64,000 nt of DNA from Streptomyces fodineus (GCF_001735805.1 NZ_CP017248.1:6076001-6140000); one strand, 5' to 3'. Shown: positions 32,438-40,997, counted from the stretch's first letter. The notes: generated from the sequence alone by a model not told the origin. Program-made: numbers and translations.

Positions 32438-34419
32438 TCCTTACTTCCCCCAAGTCCGCCAAGGGCGATCTGCATGGTCTGCTCGTTCTCCCCGGCCCGG
32501 TCCTCGCCACGGTCCCCGTGCGGCTCGCCGCCCGCCCAGGTGGGCCGCTTGAGCGGCAGATGGGCCGCGTACGGCGCGGGCACCGCGTCCTGCGGTTCGG
32601 CGAGCGCCGTGGCCGCCGCCGGCTTCTTCCGCTCCCGATGCAGCGTGTACCGCCAGGCGAAGATCGGCGAGGCGGTGATCAGCAGGGCGAACGACGCCCA
32701 GGTGATCATCGCGGGGTGGGAGTGCCCGAACACGAAGCCGGCGGTGAGCGAGCCGGCGAAGACCAGGATGAAGAACCAGTGGACCCGGAACGTCCCGAAC
32801 AACGTGTCGGGGCTGGCCGATTCGCCCTTGGGCGTCACCACGAACCTGCTCTTGCGGCGCAGCACGGCGTCCATCAGGGAGCGCGCGTAGATCGGCGCGG
32901 ACAGCGCGGACATCACCATGCCCGCGACACCGCCGGAGCCCTCCGGCTCGTGCGGGGAGACATTGTGCCGCCGGTTCCAGATGTACAGGCCGATCTGGAG
33001 GGCGGAGGCGTTGCCGTACAGCATCAGCCACACGGTCGGGTCGATGTTCACACCCGAGGCGCCCAGGCCCAGGAACAGCGCGCAACTCAGCGCCGCGAGG
33101 ATCCAGTTGAGGGCGGACATCGGGTAGAAGATGATCATCATCGTGTAGTTGAAGAGCTTGCCCGGCGGCAGGGTGAACAGGCCCTTCCAGTACTGCTTGA
33201 GGATCGTCTCGTACGTGCCCCGGGACCAGCGCAGCTGCTGGGTGAAGAAGTCCGTCCAGGCATTGGGGCCTTCACCGACCGCGAGCACGTCCGGGGTGTA
33301 GACCGACCTCCACTTCCGGCCCGTGGCCGGGTTCTTGGCGCGGTGCATCTCGAAGCCCGTCGCCATGTCCTCGGTGATGGAGTCGTACAGGCCGCCGATC
33401 TGTTTGATGGCTCTGATCCGTACGGCGTTGGAGGTGCCGACGAACATGGGGGCGCCGTAGCGGTTGCCGGCGCGCTGGATCAGGGCGTGGAAGAGGAACT
33501 GCTGGGATTCGGCGGCCTTGGTGACGAACGTGTCGTAGTTGCCGTACACCTGCGGGCCGATGACGAAGCCGACGTCCGGGTCGCGGAAGTAACCGAGCAT
33601 CCGCTCCAGGTAGTTGGGCAGCGGCACATGGTCGGTGTCGACCGAGGCGAAGAAGTCGTAGTCGTCGCCGTGCGCCTCCAGCCAGGCGTTGTAGTTGCCG
33701 TGCTTGGTCTTGGCGCGGTGCGGGCCCTTGGGCTGGTTCCACCGCGCGACGCCCTTGCGGGTGAAGTGGTGCACGCCGAGCCGGGCGCAGACCTCCTTCA
33801 CGGCCGCATCGTCGCCCTCGTCCAGCAACCACACGTGCAGCAGGCCCCGGTGGCGCAGTCTCACCGCCGCCTCCAGGGTCTTCGTCACCATCTCCAGCGG
33901 CTCCTTGCCGGGCACGAAGGTGGTGATGAAGGCGACCTTGGTGCCGGTCTCGGGGATTACCGGGACCGGGTCGCGGGCGACGAGCGTGGCGTGCGCGTTG
34001 GACAGCACGTTCATGCAGCGGAATGACTCGATCAGGCCGATCGAGACGAGCATGACGATGTCGAGGTCCGGCAGGAAGTCGTAGGCGGGATAGTCGCGTT
34101 CGGTCCAGTGCGCGGGCTGCAGCAGCCAGAACAGCAGGACCAGGGAGAGCACGGGGGCCGCGCCCAGCATGAGCGCGGCGCGGACGCGGTGCGGCTCCTG
34201 CGAGAGCAGCGACCGGTACTGCACCTTGTACGGCCCCGCCGGGTCGGGCTGGGTCAGGGGGCCCGCGAGCCGGCTGTAGTGCTCGTAGTCGTATCTCGGC
34301 AGGCTCTTCCTTATCCGGCGGAACTGGCCCGTCCGGTGACCGATCGCCCTGAGCTGTGTGGTCTGTGACGGGTCGTCGTGATGGTGGCTCGGTCCGGCGC
34401 CCGTCGGCGTCGACGTCAT
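32434..34419 (-). CDS. cslA: Cellulose synthase-like glycosyltransferase CslA
   Basis: 661-aa GT2 membrane enzyme building a beta-glucan at hyphal tips from a UDP-sugar. Two membrane helices (~80-100, 119-137) precede the catalytic domain with the processive D,D,D,QxxRW set: Asp200 (LLDEGDD), DTD at 261-263, TED at 349-351 and QQLRW at 394-398. At least four more helices follow. A GGGGGGA tract lies 8 nt before ATG 34419. In S. coelicolor CslA interacts with DivIVA and is needed for aerial development. The coupled glxA and convergent cslZ complete the locus. Confidence 0.93.
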   Translation of the reverse strand: MTSTPTGAGPSHHHDDPSQTTQLRAIGHRTGQFRRIRKSLPRYDYEHYSRLAGPLTQPDPAGPYKVQYRSLLSQEPHRVRAALMLGAAPVLSLVLLFWLLQPAHWTERDYPAYDFLPDLDIVMLVSIGLIESFRCMNVLSNAHATLVARDPVPVIPETGTKVAFITTFVPGKEPLEMVTKTLEAAVRLRHRGLLHVWLLDEGDDAAVKEVCARLGVHHFTRKGVARWNQPKGPHRAKTKHGNYNAWLEAHGDDYDFFASVDTDHVPLPNYLERMLGYFRDPDVGFVIGPQVYGNYDTFVTKAAESQQFLFHALIQRAGNRYGAPMFVGTSNAVRIRAIKQIGGLYDSITEDMATGFEMHRAKNPATGRKWRSVYTPDVLAVGEGPNAWTDFFTQQLRWSRGTYETILKQYWKGLFTLPPGKLFNYTMMIIFYPMSALNWILAALSCALFLGLGASGVNIDPTVWLMLYGNASALQIGLYIWNRRHNVSPHEPEGSGGVAGMVMSALSAPIYARSLMDAVLRRKSRFVVTPKGESASPDTLFGTFRVHWFFILVFAGSLTAGFVFGHSHPAMITWASFALLITASPIFAWRYTLHRERKKPAAATALAEPQDAVPAPYAAHLPLKRPTWAGGEPHGDRGEDRAGENEQTMQIALGGLGGSKE

Positions 34420-34733
34420 GAGTCATTCCCCCCACACGCAGGTCACCGCGTGTTTCGTAGGTCCTTGCCGCCCGGCCGGGCTCCCCTTGTGCCCGCACGC
34501 GCGGATCAGTGGTGGCGCGCAGTCCCCACGTCTTCCCCAATTTATGGACACGGGACGGCGACCTTCCGGTTGCATGATGCCCCCCTCGGCATCGGTTCAT
34601 GAGCGGGGCCCCCTCCCCGCCGTCCGACAACCGGTTGTTTCCCCCCAACTCCCGCCGGACAGCGGAAGCTTGGACGTCCAGGTTTCTACGGCGCTCCACA
34701 TGATCGCAAGACGCGAAACGCGGTGTTTACCGC
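34420..34733. other. 314-bp intergenic region upstream of cslA
   Basis: Non-coding by codon pattern. It contains the cslA leader with a GGGGGGA ribosome-binding site next to the gene and presumably its promoter, and the region downstream of the FadR-type regulator. No convincing hairpin, operator or small gene was recognised. Confidence 0.5.
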
Positions 34734-35510
34734 TCAAACCCGTTCATTGTGGCGCGCGTGGGGCTCGGGGGGCGGGAGCGCGCCGGTGGTCCCGGGTGGC
34801 CGGGGTGTGCCGGTGGCCACGGGTGGCCGGGGCGTGCCGGTGGTGGAGAGGCGGACACGGATGTTGCCGAAGTGGTCCCTTATCGCCTCCTCCGCCCGCA
34901 GTGAGTCGCCGGACCGGACCGCGTCCAGGATCTCCCGGTGCTGCCGGCAGGTGACCCTGGGGTCCTGCGGCACGTCCACGAGATCCCGCTGTACCCGGTG
35001 GAAGGCGTCCCAGAACGCCTCCAGCACCTCGCTCAGCAGCACGTTGTCCAGCCCCCGGTAGAGGGTGGCGTGAAAGGCCCGGTCGGTCTCGGCGAGGCCC
35101 GCCCCCTCGGCGGCCTCCCGTTCCATACGGTCCACGAGGGCATCCAGTTCAACGAGGTCCGCCTCGGGCAGCCGCCCGGCCAGCCGCGAGACCAGCCCGG
35201 TCTCCACGGCCTCGCGCAGCTCCAGCAGCTGCAGCAGGGAGTCCTCGCCCCGGTAGTGCCCGGCGACGGTGCGGAAGGCCAGCCCCTCGATCATCGGCGC
35301 GAACGACATCGAGCCGACGTAGGTCCCGAAGCCGTGCCGGATCTCCACGATGCCCATCGCCTGCAGCGCCTTCAGGGCCTCCCGTACGGAGTTCCGGCTG
35401 GCCCCGAGGAACTCCATCAGCTCGGGCTCGGTCGGCAGCGGGGCGCCCGAGGGCAGCCGCCGGTCCACGATCAGCTTCTTGATCCGCTCCTGAAGGTCCC
35501 GGGCTGCCAT
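34734..35510 (-). CDS. GntR/FadR-family (FCD) regulator
   Basis: 258 aa. Winged helix LQERIKKLIVDRRLPSGAPL, TEPELMEFLGASRNSVREAL, KALQAMGIVEIRHGFGTYV, then an all-helical FCD domain (ELREAVETGLVSRLAGRL) with metal-binding His (DRAFHATLY, CRQHREILDAV). Such regulators sense small carboxylates. The C-terminal ~30 residues are a Pro/Thr/Gly-rich tail with a TGTPRPP repeat, unusual for the family. ATG 35510 is chosen over an upstream TTG at 35531. Its own upstream region holds a dyad, so autoregulation is likely. Target unknown; cslA lies downstream but no link is shown. Confidence 0.85.
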   Translation of the reverse strand: MAARDLQERIKKLIVDRRLPSGAPLPTEPELMEFLGASRNSVREALKALQAMGIVEIRHGFGTYVGSMSFAPMIEGLAFRTVAGHYRGEDSLLQLLELREAVETGLVSRLAGRLPEADLVELDALVDRMEREAAEGAGLAETDRAFHATLYRGLDNVLLSEVLEAFWDAFHRVQRDLVDVPQDPRVTCRQHREILDAVRSGDSLRAEEAIRDHFGNIRVRLSTTGTPRPPVATGTPRPPGTTGALPPPEPHARHNERV

Positions 35511-35544
35511 GGCCAGAGGGTATCCGGCCAATCGGGGGGAGGGT

Positions 35545-35575
35545 CCTGTTCCGGACAGGGATGAATTCCGGACAG
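35545..35575. promoter_or_regulatory. Candidate autoregulatory operator of the FadR-type gene
   Basis: CCTGT-tccgg-ACAGG (35545-35559) is a dyad whose right part, TTCCGGACAG (35549-35558), recurs directly at 35566-35575. It lies 35-65 bp upstream of the regulator's start. Confidence 0.45.
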
Positions 35576-35580
35576 CGGTA

Positions 35581-35606
35581 AGGCCCCCCGCTTTCGCGAG
35601 GGGCCT
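35581..35606 (-). terminator. Terminator of tRNA-Lys copy 1
   Basis: AGGCCCC (35581-35587) and GGGGCCT (35600-35606) form a stem enclosing CTTTCGCGA. It lies 10 nt beyond the tRNA 3' end. A related CTTTCGCGA loop occurs after copy 2. Confidence 0.65.
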
Positions 35607-35615
35607 TCCGGTCGG

Positions 35616-35689
35616 TGCGCCGCCAGGGACTCGAACCCCGGACCCGCTGATTAAGAGTCAGCTGCTCTAACCAACTGAGCTAGCGGCGC
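35616..35689 (-). tRNA. tRNA-Lys (CTT), copy 1
   Basis: Complete cloverleaf: acceptor GCGCCGC/GCGGCGC, D-arm GCTCAGTTGGTTAGAGC, anticodon stem GCTGA/TCAGC with loop CTCTTAA (anticodon CTT) and T-arm GGGGTTCGAGTCCC. Discriminator A; CCA is not encoded. It decodes AAG. A TAGAGT hexamer about 20 nt upstream may be its -10. Essentially the same tRNA recurs at 40.8 and 58.1 kb. Confidence 0.96.
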
Positions 35690-35874
35690 CTGCTGACGGA
35701 GATAACTCTACCTGACCTTCGGGGGTGCCTCCGACCACCCCCAGGTGATCGGCCGGCGGCCCAGGGGGGCGTGTACATCATTCGGACCGTCAAAGTGGCG
35801 GTCCGGTGGACAGTTGGGAAACTGACCAACGTGCACACTCGTGGACAAATCCCCCCGAATGTGAGGTAGATCGC

Positions 35875-37122
35875 ATGACTGCTCCGGCCTTCGAGGAGTT
35901 CAACCCCGCGAGCGACTGCGACTGTCCCGGCTGCGCCCAGGGGCGCCGGGCCGGTCCCCGCCCGTCGCCCGGCCGCACCGGCGGCTCCCCGGCGGCCTGC
36001 GGCATCGTGGTCGTGGCCGCCGCGTCCGCCGTCCTCGGCGCGGCGGCCCCGGCCGCCGCCCTCACCCCCGGCCGGCCCGCCGAGGGTCGTCCGCACATCC
36101 CCGGCGACGAGGAGTCCGACACCCCCCAGGGCCCCCCGGGCCCGCTGTACGGCCCGGCCGGCGCACCGGCCAAGCCCGAGACCGTGCCCCTCCCCACGAC
36201 CACCCGGACCAAGATCATCAACCGGGCCAAGGTCTGGGTGACCGCACAGGTGCCGTACAGCATGAGCGCCTACTGGTCCGACGGCTATCGCCAGGACTGC
36301 TCCGGCTATGTCTCCATGGCCTGGGGCCTGCCCAGCAACGAGTGGACGGGCAGCCTCGACCAGTTCGGAGTGAAGATCACCAAGAATGACCTCCAGCCCG
36401 GGGACATCCTGCTCTACCACAACCCCGACAACCCCGAGCAAGGCTCCCATGTGGTGATCTTCGGCGGCTGGACGGACTACACGCACACCTACTACACGGT
36501 CTACGAACAGACACCCCCGCACGCCCGCAGCCAGCCCACCCCCTATCCCTACTGGAGTAACGCCGACAAGTACGTCCCCTACCGCTACAAGGGCCTGGTC
36601 GCCGACGCGGCGGGCGGGAAGTCGGCCGGCCACCGCACGAGCGCCCTCCGTCCGGGTGCCGTCTCCTTCGGCCTCGGCGCCGGCAACCCGTACGTCACCC
36701 GGTTCGGCGAGATGTGGGTGGCCCGGGGCGGCCGCAGCGCGCCGGTCCCGGCGGTGCCGGATCGGGCCGCCGCGCGCGCGGTGCCCGCCGCGTACGAGGT
36801 ACCCCGTGCGTACGAGGTACCCCCCGCGCGCGGGGTGCCCGCCGCGTACGGGGTGCCGGGCTACCCCGGCCGGGGCCACTTCCGTCCGGGCGCGGAGAAC
36901 GCCTATGTCACACAGCTGCGCCGCCGGCTGGTGGAGAAAGGGTTCGGCAGGTTCTACGCCGACGCTCCCGGTCCGCGCTGGGGCGACGCGGACCGGCGTG
37001 CGGTGGAGGCCTTCCAGCGCGCCCAGGGCTGGCGCGGCGGCGCGGCCGACGGCTATCCGGGGCCGGAGACCTGGCGCCGGCTGTTCGAGGACGCCGACCC
37101 GGAGCACGTGACCGGCCTCTGA
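35875..37122 (+). CDS. NlpC/P60-like cysteine hydrolase with peptidoglycan-binding domain
   Basis: 415 aa. An N-terminal cytosolic-type segment with a CDCPGCAQG cluster precedes a hydrophobic stretch (GIVVVAAASAVLGAAAPAAA), possibly an atypical signal. The central domain (~100-245) has RQDCSGYVSMAWGLP (catalytic Cys) and SHVVIFGGWTD (His), an NlpC/P60-like arrangement. A VPxAYEVP repeat linker (~300-330) leads to a C-terminal peptidoglycan-binding module (YVTQLRRRLVEKGFG, DRRAVEAFQRAQGW). It probably acts on cell-wall peptides. GTGAGG precedes ATG 35875. It lies with cell-wall and csl genes, consistent with envelope work. Confidence 0.8.
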   Translation: MTAPAFEEFNPASDCDCPGCAQGRRAGPRPSPGRTGGSPAACGIVVVAAASAVLGAAAPAAALTPGRPAEGRPHIPGDEESDTPQGPPGPLYGPAGAPAKPETVPLPTTTRTKIINRAKVWVTAQVPYSMSAYWSDGYRQDCSGYVSMAWGLPSNEWTGSLDQFGVKITKNDLQPGDILLYHNPDNPEQGSHVVIFGGWTDYTHTYYTVYEQTPPHARSQPTPYPYWSNADKYVPYRYKGLVADAAGGKSAGHRTSALRPGAVSFGLGAGNPYVTRFGEMWVARGGRSAPVPAVPDRAAARAVPAAYEVPRAYEVPPARGVPAAYGVPGYPGRGHFRPGAENAYVTQLRRRLVEKGFGRFYADAPGPRWGDADRRAVEAFQRAQGWRGGAADGYPGPETWRRLFEDADPEHVTGL

Positions 37123-37180
37123 CGTCCCTCTGCTCATCCCCCTGTTCATGACGCATCTGGCGCGGAGGCTGGAGGCACGC

Positions 37181-38332
37181 ATGAGTACGACCACGGAACA
37201 CACATCGGCCGAATCCGAGGACCCTGCGGAGGAGGCCGTGGGGCCGGGCGGGTCTCCGGCCCGGCTGATCGAGAACGAGACGACCACCGAGATCCCCGTC
37301 CATCTGCTCTTCCGTGACGACCCCGACCCGATGAATCCGGTGAACCCGGTGAAGGTGCCGCTCCGGCCCGCCGTGGTGGCCCGCCGGCAGGGCACCGGAG
37401 AGCAGCCGCGGTTCAGGCGCGCGGCGCCGGTGTGCCGCCGGCCGCTGCCCAAGACCGACCCGGAGCTGGTGGAGCGCCCGGCGCGGGTGCTGCCGGGGGC
37501 GGCCGGGGTGCTCGCCGGAGCGGGCGGGGTCACCGGGTGCCTGGCCACCTCGTGGTGGGCGGGGCAGCTTCCGCCGGTCGCGGTGGAGGTGCTGCGGCTG
37601 CCCGCCCTCGCGGGCGCGGGGCTCGGTCCGGCGCAGTGGGCGGCGTACGCCGGGGCCGGGGTGCTCGGGATGTTCGGCTTCGCCGGACTGGTCCGGGGGC
37701 GGGCCGGGCGGGCCTGGGTGCTCGGCCTGTTCGGCCGCTACCGGGGGACGGTCCGGCGGACCGGACTGCTCTGGGTGAACCCGCTGCTACCGCGCCGCCA
37801 GGTCGACGTACGGCTGCGGCACTGGCGCAGCGAGTCGCTGCCGGCGGCGGATCCGGACGGGGTGGCGCTCCGGGTGGTGGTGCTGGTGGTGTGGCGGGTG
37901 CGGGACACCGCGCGGGCCGTGCTCGGCATCGAGGACCACGAGAGGTATCTGCGCGAGTGTGTGGAGGCGGCGCTGGCCAGGGTGCCGGTGGAGCCGGCGG
38001 GCGGGACCCGGGGCGGGGTGACGGCGGCCGGGGACGCGCTGACCCGGCTGGTGGCCGAGGAGGCCGAGCCGGTCGGCCTCCAGGTGTTCTCGGTGCGGCC
38101 GGTGCGGGTGGAGTACGCCCCGGAGGTCGCCGCCGCCGTGAACCGACGCCGGATCGCCCGGCTCGACGCCCGGCAGCGGGCCGGGATGCTCAGCTCGGTG
38201 GTGGACTCGGTGGAGGACACGGTGACCCGGCTGACCGCGCGCGGCCTGGTCGAACTCGACGACTACGAACGGAAGGCACTGGTACGGGACCTGACGGTCG
38301 CCTTCTGCTCGGGACGCGCGGACCTCTCCTAG
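37181..38332 (+). CDS. SPFH/band-7 domain membrane protein
   Basis: 383 aa. An acidic N-terminal region of about 110 residues contains an odd DPMNPVNPVKVPLRP stretch. Two membrane segments follow (VLPGAAGVLAGAGGVTG and WAAYAGAGVLGMFGFAGL). The SPFH domain begins YRGTVRRTGLLWVNPLLPRR and continues with RSESLPAADPDGVALRVVVL. It probably scaffolds membrane microdomains. The order (wall hydrolase, SPFH, LPMO) places it in the same conserved block as csl. ATG 37181 follows GGAGGC. Confidence 0.8.
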   Translation: MSTTTEHTSAESEDPAEEAVGPGGSPARLIENETTTEIPVHLLFRDDPDPMNPVNPVKVPLRPAVVARRQGTGEQPRFRRAAPVCRRPLPKTDPELVERPARVLPGAAGVLAGAGGVTGCLATSWWAGQLPPVAVEVLRLPALAGAGLGPAQWAAYAGAGVLGMFGFAGLVRGRAGRAWVLGLFGRYRGTVRRTGLLWVNPLLPRRQVDVRLRHWRSESLPAADPDGVALRVVVLVVWRVRDTARAVLGIEDHERYLRECVEAALARVPVEPAGGTRGGVTAAGDALTRLVAEEAEPVGLQVFSVRPVRVEYAPEVAAAVNRRRIARLDARQRAGMLSSVVDSVEDTVTRLTARGLVELDDYERKALVRDLTVAFCSGRADLS

Positions 38333-38385
38333 GCCGTGGACCACGATTGGTATGGACATGTTCAACGCACGGCAATAATCTGAGA

Positions 38386-38401
38386 CTTGGTCTAGACCTA
38401 C
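38386..38401. promoter_or_regulatory. DasR-type operator (dre) upstream of the LPMO gene
   Basis: CTTGGTCTAGACCTAC contains the perfect 10-bp palindrome GGTCTAGACC (38389-38398), the core of the DasR-responsive element (consensus ACTGGTCTAGACCACT). It ends 48 bp before the LPMO start, where it would block the promoter. DasR represses chitin/GlcNAc genes until GlcN-6-P accumulates. Confidence 0.75.
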
Positions 38402-38445
38402 CTGCACAGCTCACCGAACTCCCCACGTTCTCCAGGAGCGGCAGC

Positions 38446-39051
38446 ATGCGCACCAAGACCAAGTTGTCCGCGGTCGTGCTCGGGGCGGTGACCGCCGGAG
38501 CGTTCGCACTCTCCACCGGCGGCGCCAGCGGGCACGGCTACACCGACCTCCCCATCAGCAGGCAGAAGCTCTGTGCCAACGGCACGGTGACGGGCTGCGG
38601 CGACATCCAGTACGAGCCGCAGAGCGTCGAGGGCCCCAAGGGCTTCCCGGCCGCGGGGCCCGCCGACGGCCAGATCTGCAACGGCGGCCTGAGCCGGTTC
38701 GCCCAGCTCAGCTCGCCCAGGACCCCGTCCGGCGGAGCCTGGCCCACCACCAGGGTGACGGGCGGCCAGACGTACACCTTCCGCTGGCAGTTCACCGCCA
38801 TGCACGCCACGACGGACTTCAGGTACTTCGTCACCAAGCAGGGCTGGAACCAGAACCACGCCCTGTCCCGCTCGGACCTCAACCTCACCCCGTTCCTGAC
38901 GGTCCCGTACAACGGCCGGCGCCCGCCGGCCACCCTCAGCCACAGCGGCACCCTGCCGAGCGGGCTGAGCGGGCACCACGTCATCGTCGCGGTGTGGACG
39001 ATCGCCGACACCGGCAACGCGTTCTACGCCTGCTCGGACGTCGCCTTCTGA
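38446..39051 (+). CDS. AA10 lytic polysaccharide monooxygenase (chitin/cellulose-active)
   Basis: 201 aa. The signal peptide ends SGGASG-like so that the mature protein begins HGYTDLP; the N-terminal His is the first half of the copper histidine brace. The second His is in FTAMHATTDF, and the axial aromatic in GNAFYACSDVAF. Four cysteines form the typical disulfides. It oxidatively cleaves chitin or cellulose chains. In S. coelicolor/lividans the LPMO at this place (LpmP) was linked to CslA/GlxA-dependent glycan deposition. AGGAG lies 8 nt before the ATG. The dre upstream suggests GlcNAc control. Confidence 0.92.
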   Translation: MRTKTKLSAVVLGAVTAGAFALSTGGASGHGYTDLPISRQKLCANGTVTGCGDIQYEPQSVEGPKGFPAAGPADGQICNGGLSRFAQLSSPRTPSGGAWPTTRVTGGQTYTFRWQFTAMHATTDFRYFVTKQGWNQNHALSRSDLNLTPFLTVPYNGRRPPATLSHSGTLPSGLSGHHVIVAVWTIADTGNAFYACSDVAF

Positions 39052-39188
39052 GGGCCGTTCCGCCACGGCACCGAGGTTCCCTCGAGGCGGGCCGCCGCAA
39101 CCGCCGGGCGCGTTCCTCGCACGCCGGCCGAGCGGGACGGCGTACCGGACCTCGGGGAACCTCATGGTCGAGCCGCCGGGCTCCCCAT

Positions 39189-39203
39189 CTGACGGTAAGT
39201 CAG
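39189..39203. promoter_or_regulatory. Dyad before the acyl-CoA ligase gene
   Basis: CTGAC-GGTAA-GTCAG, a perfect 5-bp-arm dyad, lies 15 bp before the ATG and beside a TTATCGT -10-like element. Such sites often bind TetR-type regulators of fatty-acyl genes; no regulator gene is adjacent. Confidence 0.4.
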
Positions 39204-39218
39204 TTATCGTGCGCCTCC

Positions 39219-40874
39219 ATGGAGTCCATGACGCGTACGGTCGCCGAGCTGGTCGCGGCGCGGTGGGGGGACCACCGTCCGGGACTCGGCTGCGAGGAAC
39301 GGACACTGACCCAGCACCAGTTCGCGGCGGGCGCCGCCGCGCGGGCGGCCCTGCTGGCCGACCTGCTGCCGCCCGGTGCCGTACCGCATGCCGGCGTGCT
39401 CCTCGACAACACCGAGGAGTTCCCGCTGTGGCTCGGCGCCGCCGCCCTCGCCGGCGCGGCCGTCGCCGGGATCAACCCCACGCGCCGGGGCCGCGAACTG
39501 GCCCGGGACATCCTGCACACCGAGTGCCCGCTCCTGGTCACCGAGCGGGCCCACCTGCCGCTGCTGGCAGGGCTCGACCTCCCCGGGGTGCGGCTCCTCG
39601 TCACGGACTCCCCCGAGTACGCCGCCCTCCTCGCCCCCTACGCCGACGCCGTGCCCGACCCGTCCCGCGCCGCCCCCGCCGACCGGCTGCTGCTGTACTT
39701 CACCTCCGGCTCGAGTGGCGCCCCCAAGGCGGCCCTCTGCTCCCAGGGGCGGCTGGCGGCGGCCGGGCAGGCGCTGGTGAGGCAGTTCGGGGTGCGCGCG
39801 GACGACGTGCACTACATCTGCATGCCGATGTTCCACGGCAACGCGGTGATCGCCGACTGGGCGCCCGCGCTGGCCGCGGGGGCGGCGGTGGCGCTGCGCC
39901 GGCGCTTCTCGGCGTCCGGGTTCCTCGCGGACGTGCGCCGCTACCGGGCGACGTACTTCACGTATGTCGGCCGGGCGATCCAGTACGTCCTGGCCACCGA
40001 GGAGCGTGCGGACGACCGCGACAACCCCCTGCGCCTCGGCTTCGGCACCGAGGCCGGCGCGCTGGACGCGGCGGCCTTCGAGCGGCGGTTCGGGGTGCGG
40101 CTGGTGGAGGGGTACGGCTCCTCCGAGGGCGGCGCGGCGATCCAGTGGGCGCCGGGCACACCGCAGGGGGCGGTGGGACCGGCCGGGCCGGGCCTGGTGG
40201 TCCTCGACCCCGCCACCGGCCGCGAGTGCCCGCCGGCGGAGTTCGACCCCGCCGGGCGGCTGCGCAACGGGGAGGAGGCGATCGGCGAGCTGGTGAACCG
40301 GGGGCCCAGCCCCTTCGAGGGGTACTGGAGGAATCCGGCCGCCGAGGCCGAGCGGCGCCGGGGCGGGGCGTACTGGACGGGCGACCTGTTCTACCGGGAC
40401 ACCGCCGGCTATCTGTACTTCGCGGGCCGCACGGCCGACAGGATCCGTGTCGACGGGGAGAACCTGGCCGCCGCGATGATCGAGAACATCGTCGCCCGGT
40501 ACGAGGGCGCGGTGGCCGTCGCCGTGTACGGGGTGCCGGATCCGGTGACCGGGGACCAGGTGATGGCGACCATCGCCGGGTCCTTCGACCCGGTCGGCTT
40601 CGCGGACTTCCTGGCGGCCCAGCCCGACCTGGGTACGAAGATGGCGCCCCGGTTCGTGCGGGTGGTGGAGCGGATGCCGGTGACGGCGACGAACAAGATC
40701 CACCGCGCGCGGCTCAGGGCGGAGGGGGTCGCGTGCGCCGACCCGGTGTGGTGGAGGCCACAAGGGGAGACCTCGTACCGACGACTCACCGCCGAGGACG
40801 CCGAAGGGCCCCTCGCTTTCGCGAAGGGCCCTTCATCTGTGCGCCGCCAGGGACTCGAACCCCGGACCCGCTGA
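39219..40874 (+). CDS. AMP-dependent acyl-CoA synthetase/ligase
   Basis: 551 aa. Adenylation motifs: P-loop LLYFTSGSSGAPKAAL (~165), MPMFHGNAV, VEGYGSSEGG (A5-like), YWTGDLF and GRTADRIRVDGEN (A8), and TATNKIHRARL near the C-terminus with catalytic Lys. It activates a carboxylic acid to acyl-AMP then acyl-CoA; the chain type is unknown. After ...SYRRLTAEDAEG the frame runs without stop through the hairpin at 40803-40834 and into the opposite-strand tRNA-Lys, ending at 40874. The last ~20 residues are thus encoded by terminator and tRNA sequence. ATG 39219 or 39228. Confidence 0.85.
   Translation: MESMTRTVAELVAARWGDHRPGLGCEERTLTQHQFAAGAAARAALLADLLPPGAVPHAGVLLDNTEEFPLWLGAAALAGAAVAGINPTRRGRELARDILHTECPLLVTERAHLPLLAGLDLPGVRLLVTDSPEYAALLAPYADAVPDPSRAAPADRLLLYFTSGSSGAPKAALCSQGRLAAAGQALVRQFGVRADDVHYICMPMFHGNAVIADWAPALAAGAAVALRRRFSASGFLADVRRYRATYFTYVGRAIQYVLATEERADDRDNPLRLGFGTEAGALDAAAFERRFGVRLVEGYGSSEGGAAIQWAPGTPQGAVGPAGPGLVVLDPATGRECPPAEFDPAGRLRNGEEAIGELVNRGPSPFEGYWRNPAAEAERRRGGAYWTGDLFYRDTAGYLYFAGRTADRIRVDGENLAAAMIENIVARYEGAVAVAVYGVPDPVTGDQVMATIAGSFDPVGFADFLAAQPDLGTKMAPRFVRVVERMPVTATNKIHRARLRAEGVACADPVWWRPQGETSYRRLTAEDAEGPLAFAKGPSSVRRQGLEPRTR
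40803..40834 (-). terminator. Terminator of tRNA-Lys copy 2
   Basis: GAAGGGCCC (40803-40811) and GGGCCCTTC (40826-40834) form a 9-bp stem with loop CTCGCTTTCGCGAA. It lies 5 nt beyond the tRNA 3' end and inside the 3' end of the opposing ligase reading frame; it may act in both directions. Confidence 0.75.
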
Positions 40875-40913
40875 TTAAGAGTCAGCTGCTCTAACCAACT
40901 GAGCTAGCGGCGC
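40840..40913 (-). tRNA. tRNA-Lys (CTT), copy 2
   Basis: Mature sequence is the same as copy 1: acceptor GCGCCGC/GCGGCGC, anticodon loop CTCTTAA, no encoded CCA. Its 5' flank differs from copies 1 and 3: a TAGTAT hexamer about 55 nt upstream could be the promoter. Overlapped antisense by the last 35 nt of the acyl-CoA ligase frame. Confidence 0.96.
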
Positions 40914-40997
40914 ATGACTCCCGCCTGCCGCGTTTTTGTCTCCCGCGGCTGGCGACGAAGAAAATACTACCTGGTCCCACGGGGTGCTTGTGACCAC

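Noticed and set aside
30521..32890. 789-codon plus-strand frame over glxA and the end of cslA
   Set aside because: Antisense shadow; GlxA's active-site residues prove the minus strand is coding.
32518..34026. Long plus-strand frame over cslA
   Set aside because: Antisense shadow of CslA; no domain and Arg/His/Gly-rich composition.
34418..34954. Plus-strand frame upstream of cslA
   Set aside because: Covers the cslA leader and the 3' end of the FadR-type gene; no ribosome-binding site or family similarity.
40914..40997. Integrated element at tRNA-Lys copy 2
   Set aside because: The flanking genes are ordinary, with no integrase and no direct repeat of the tRNA 3' end nearby.
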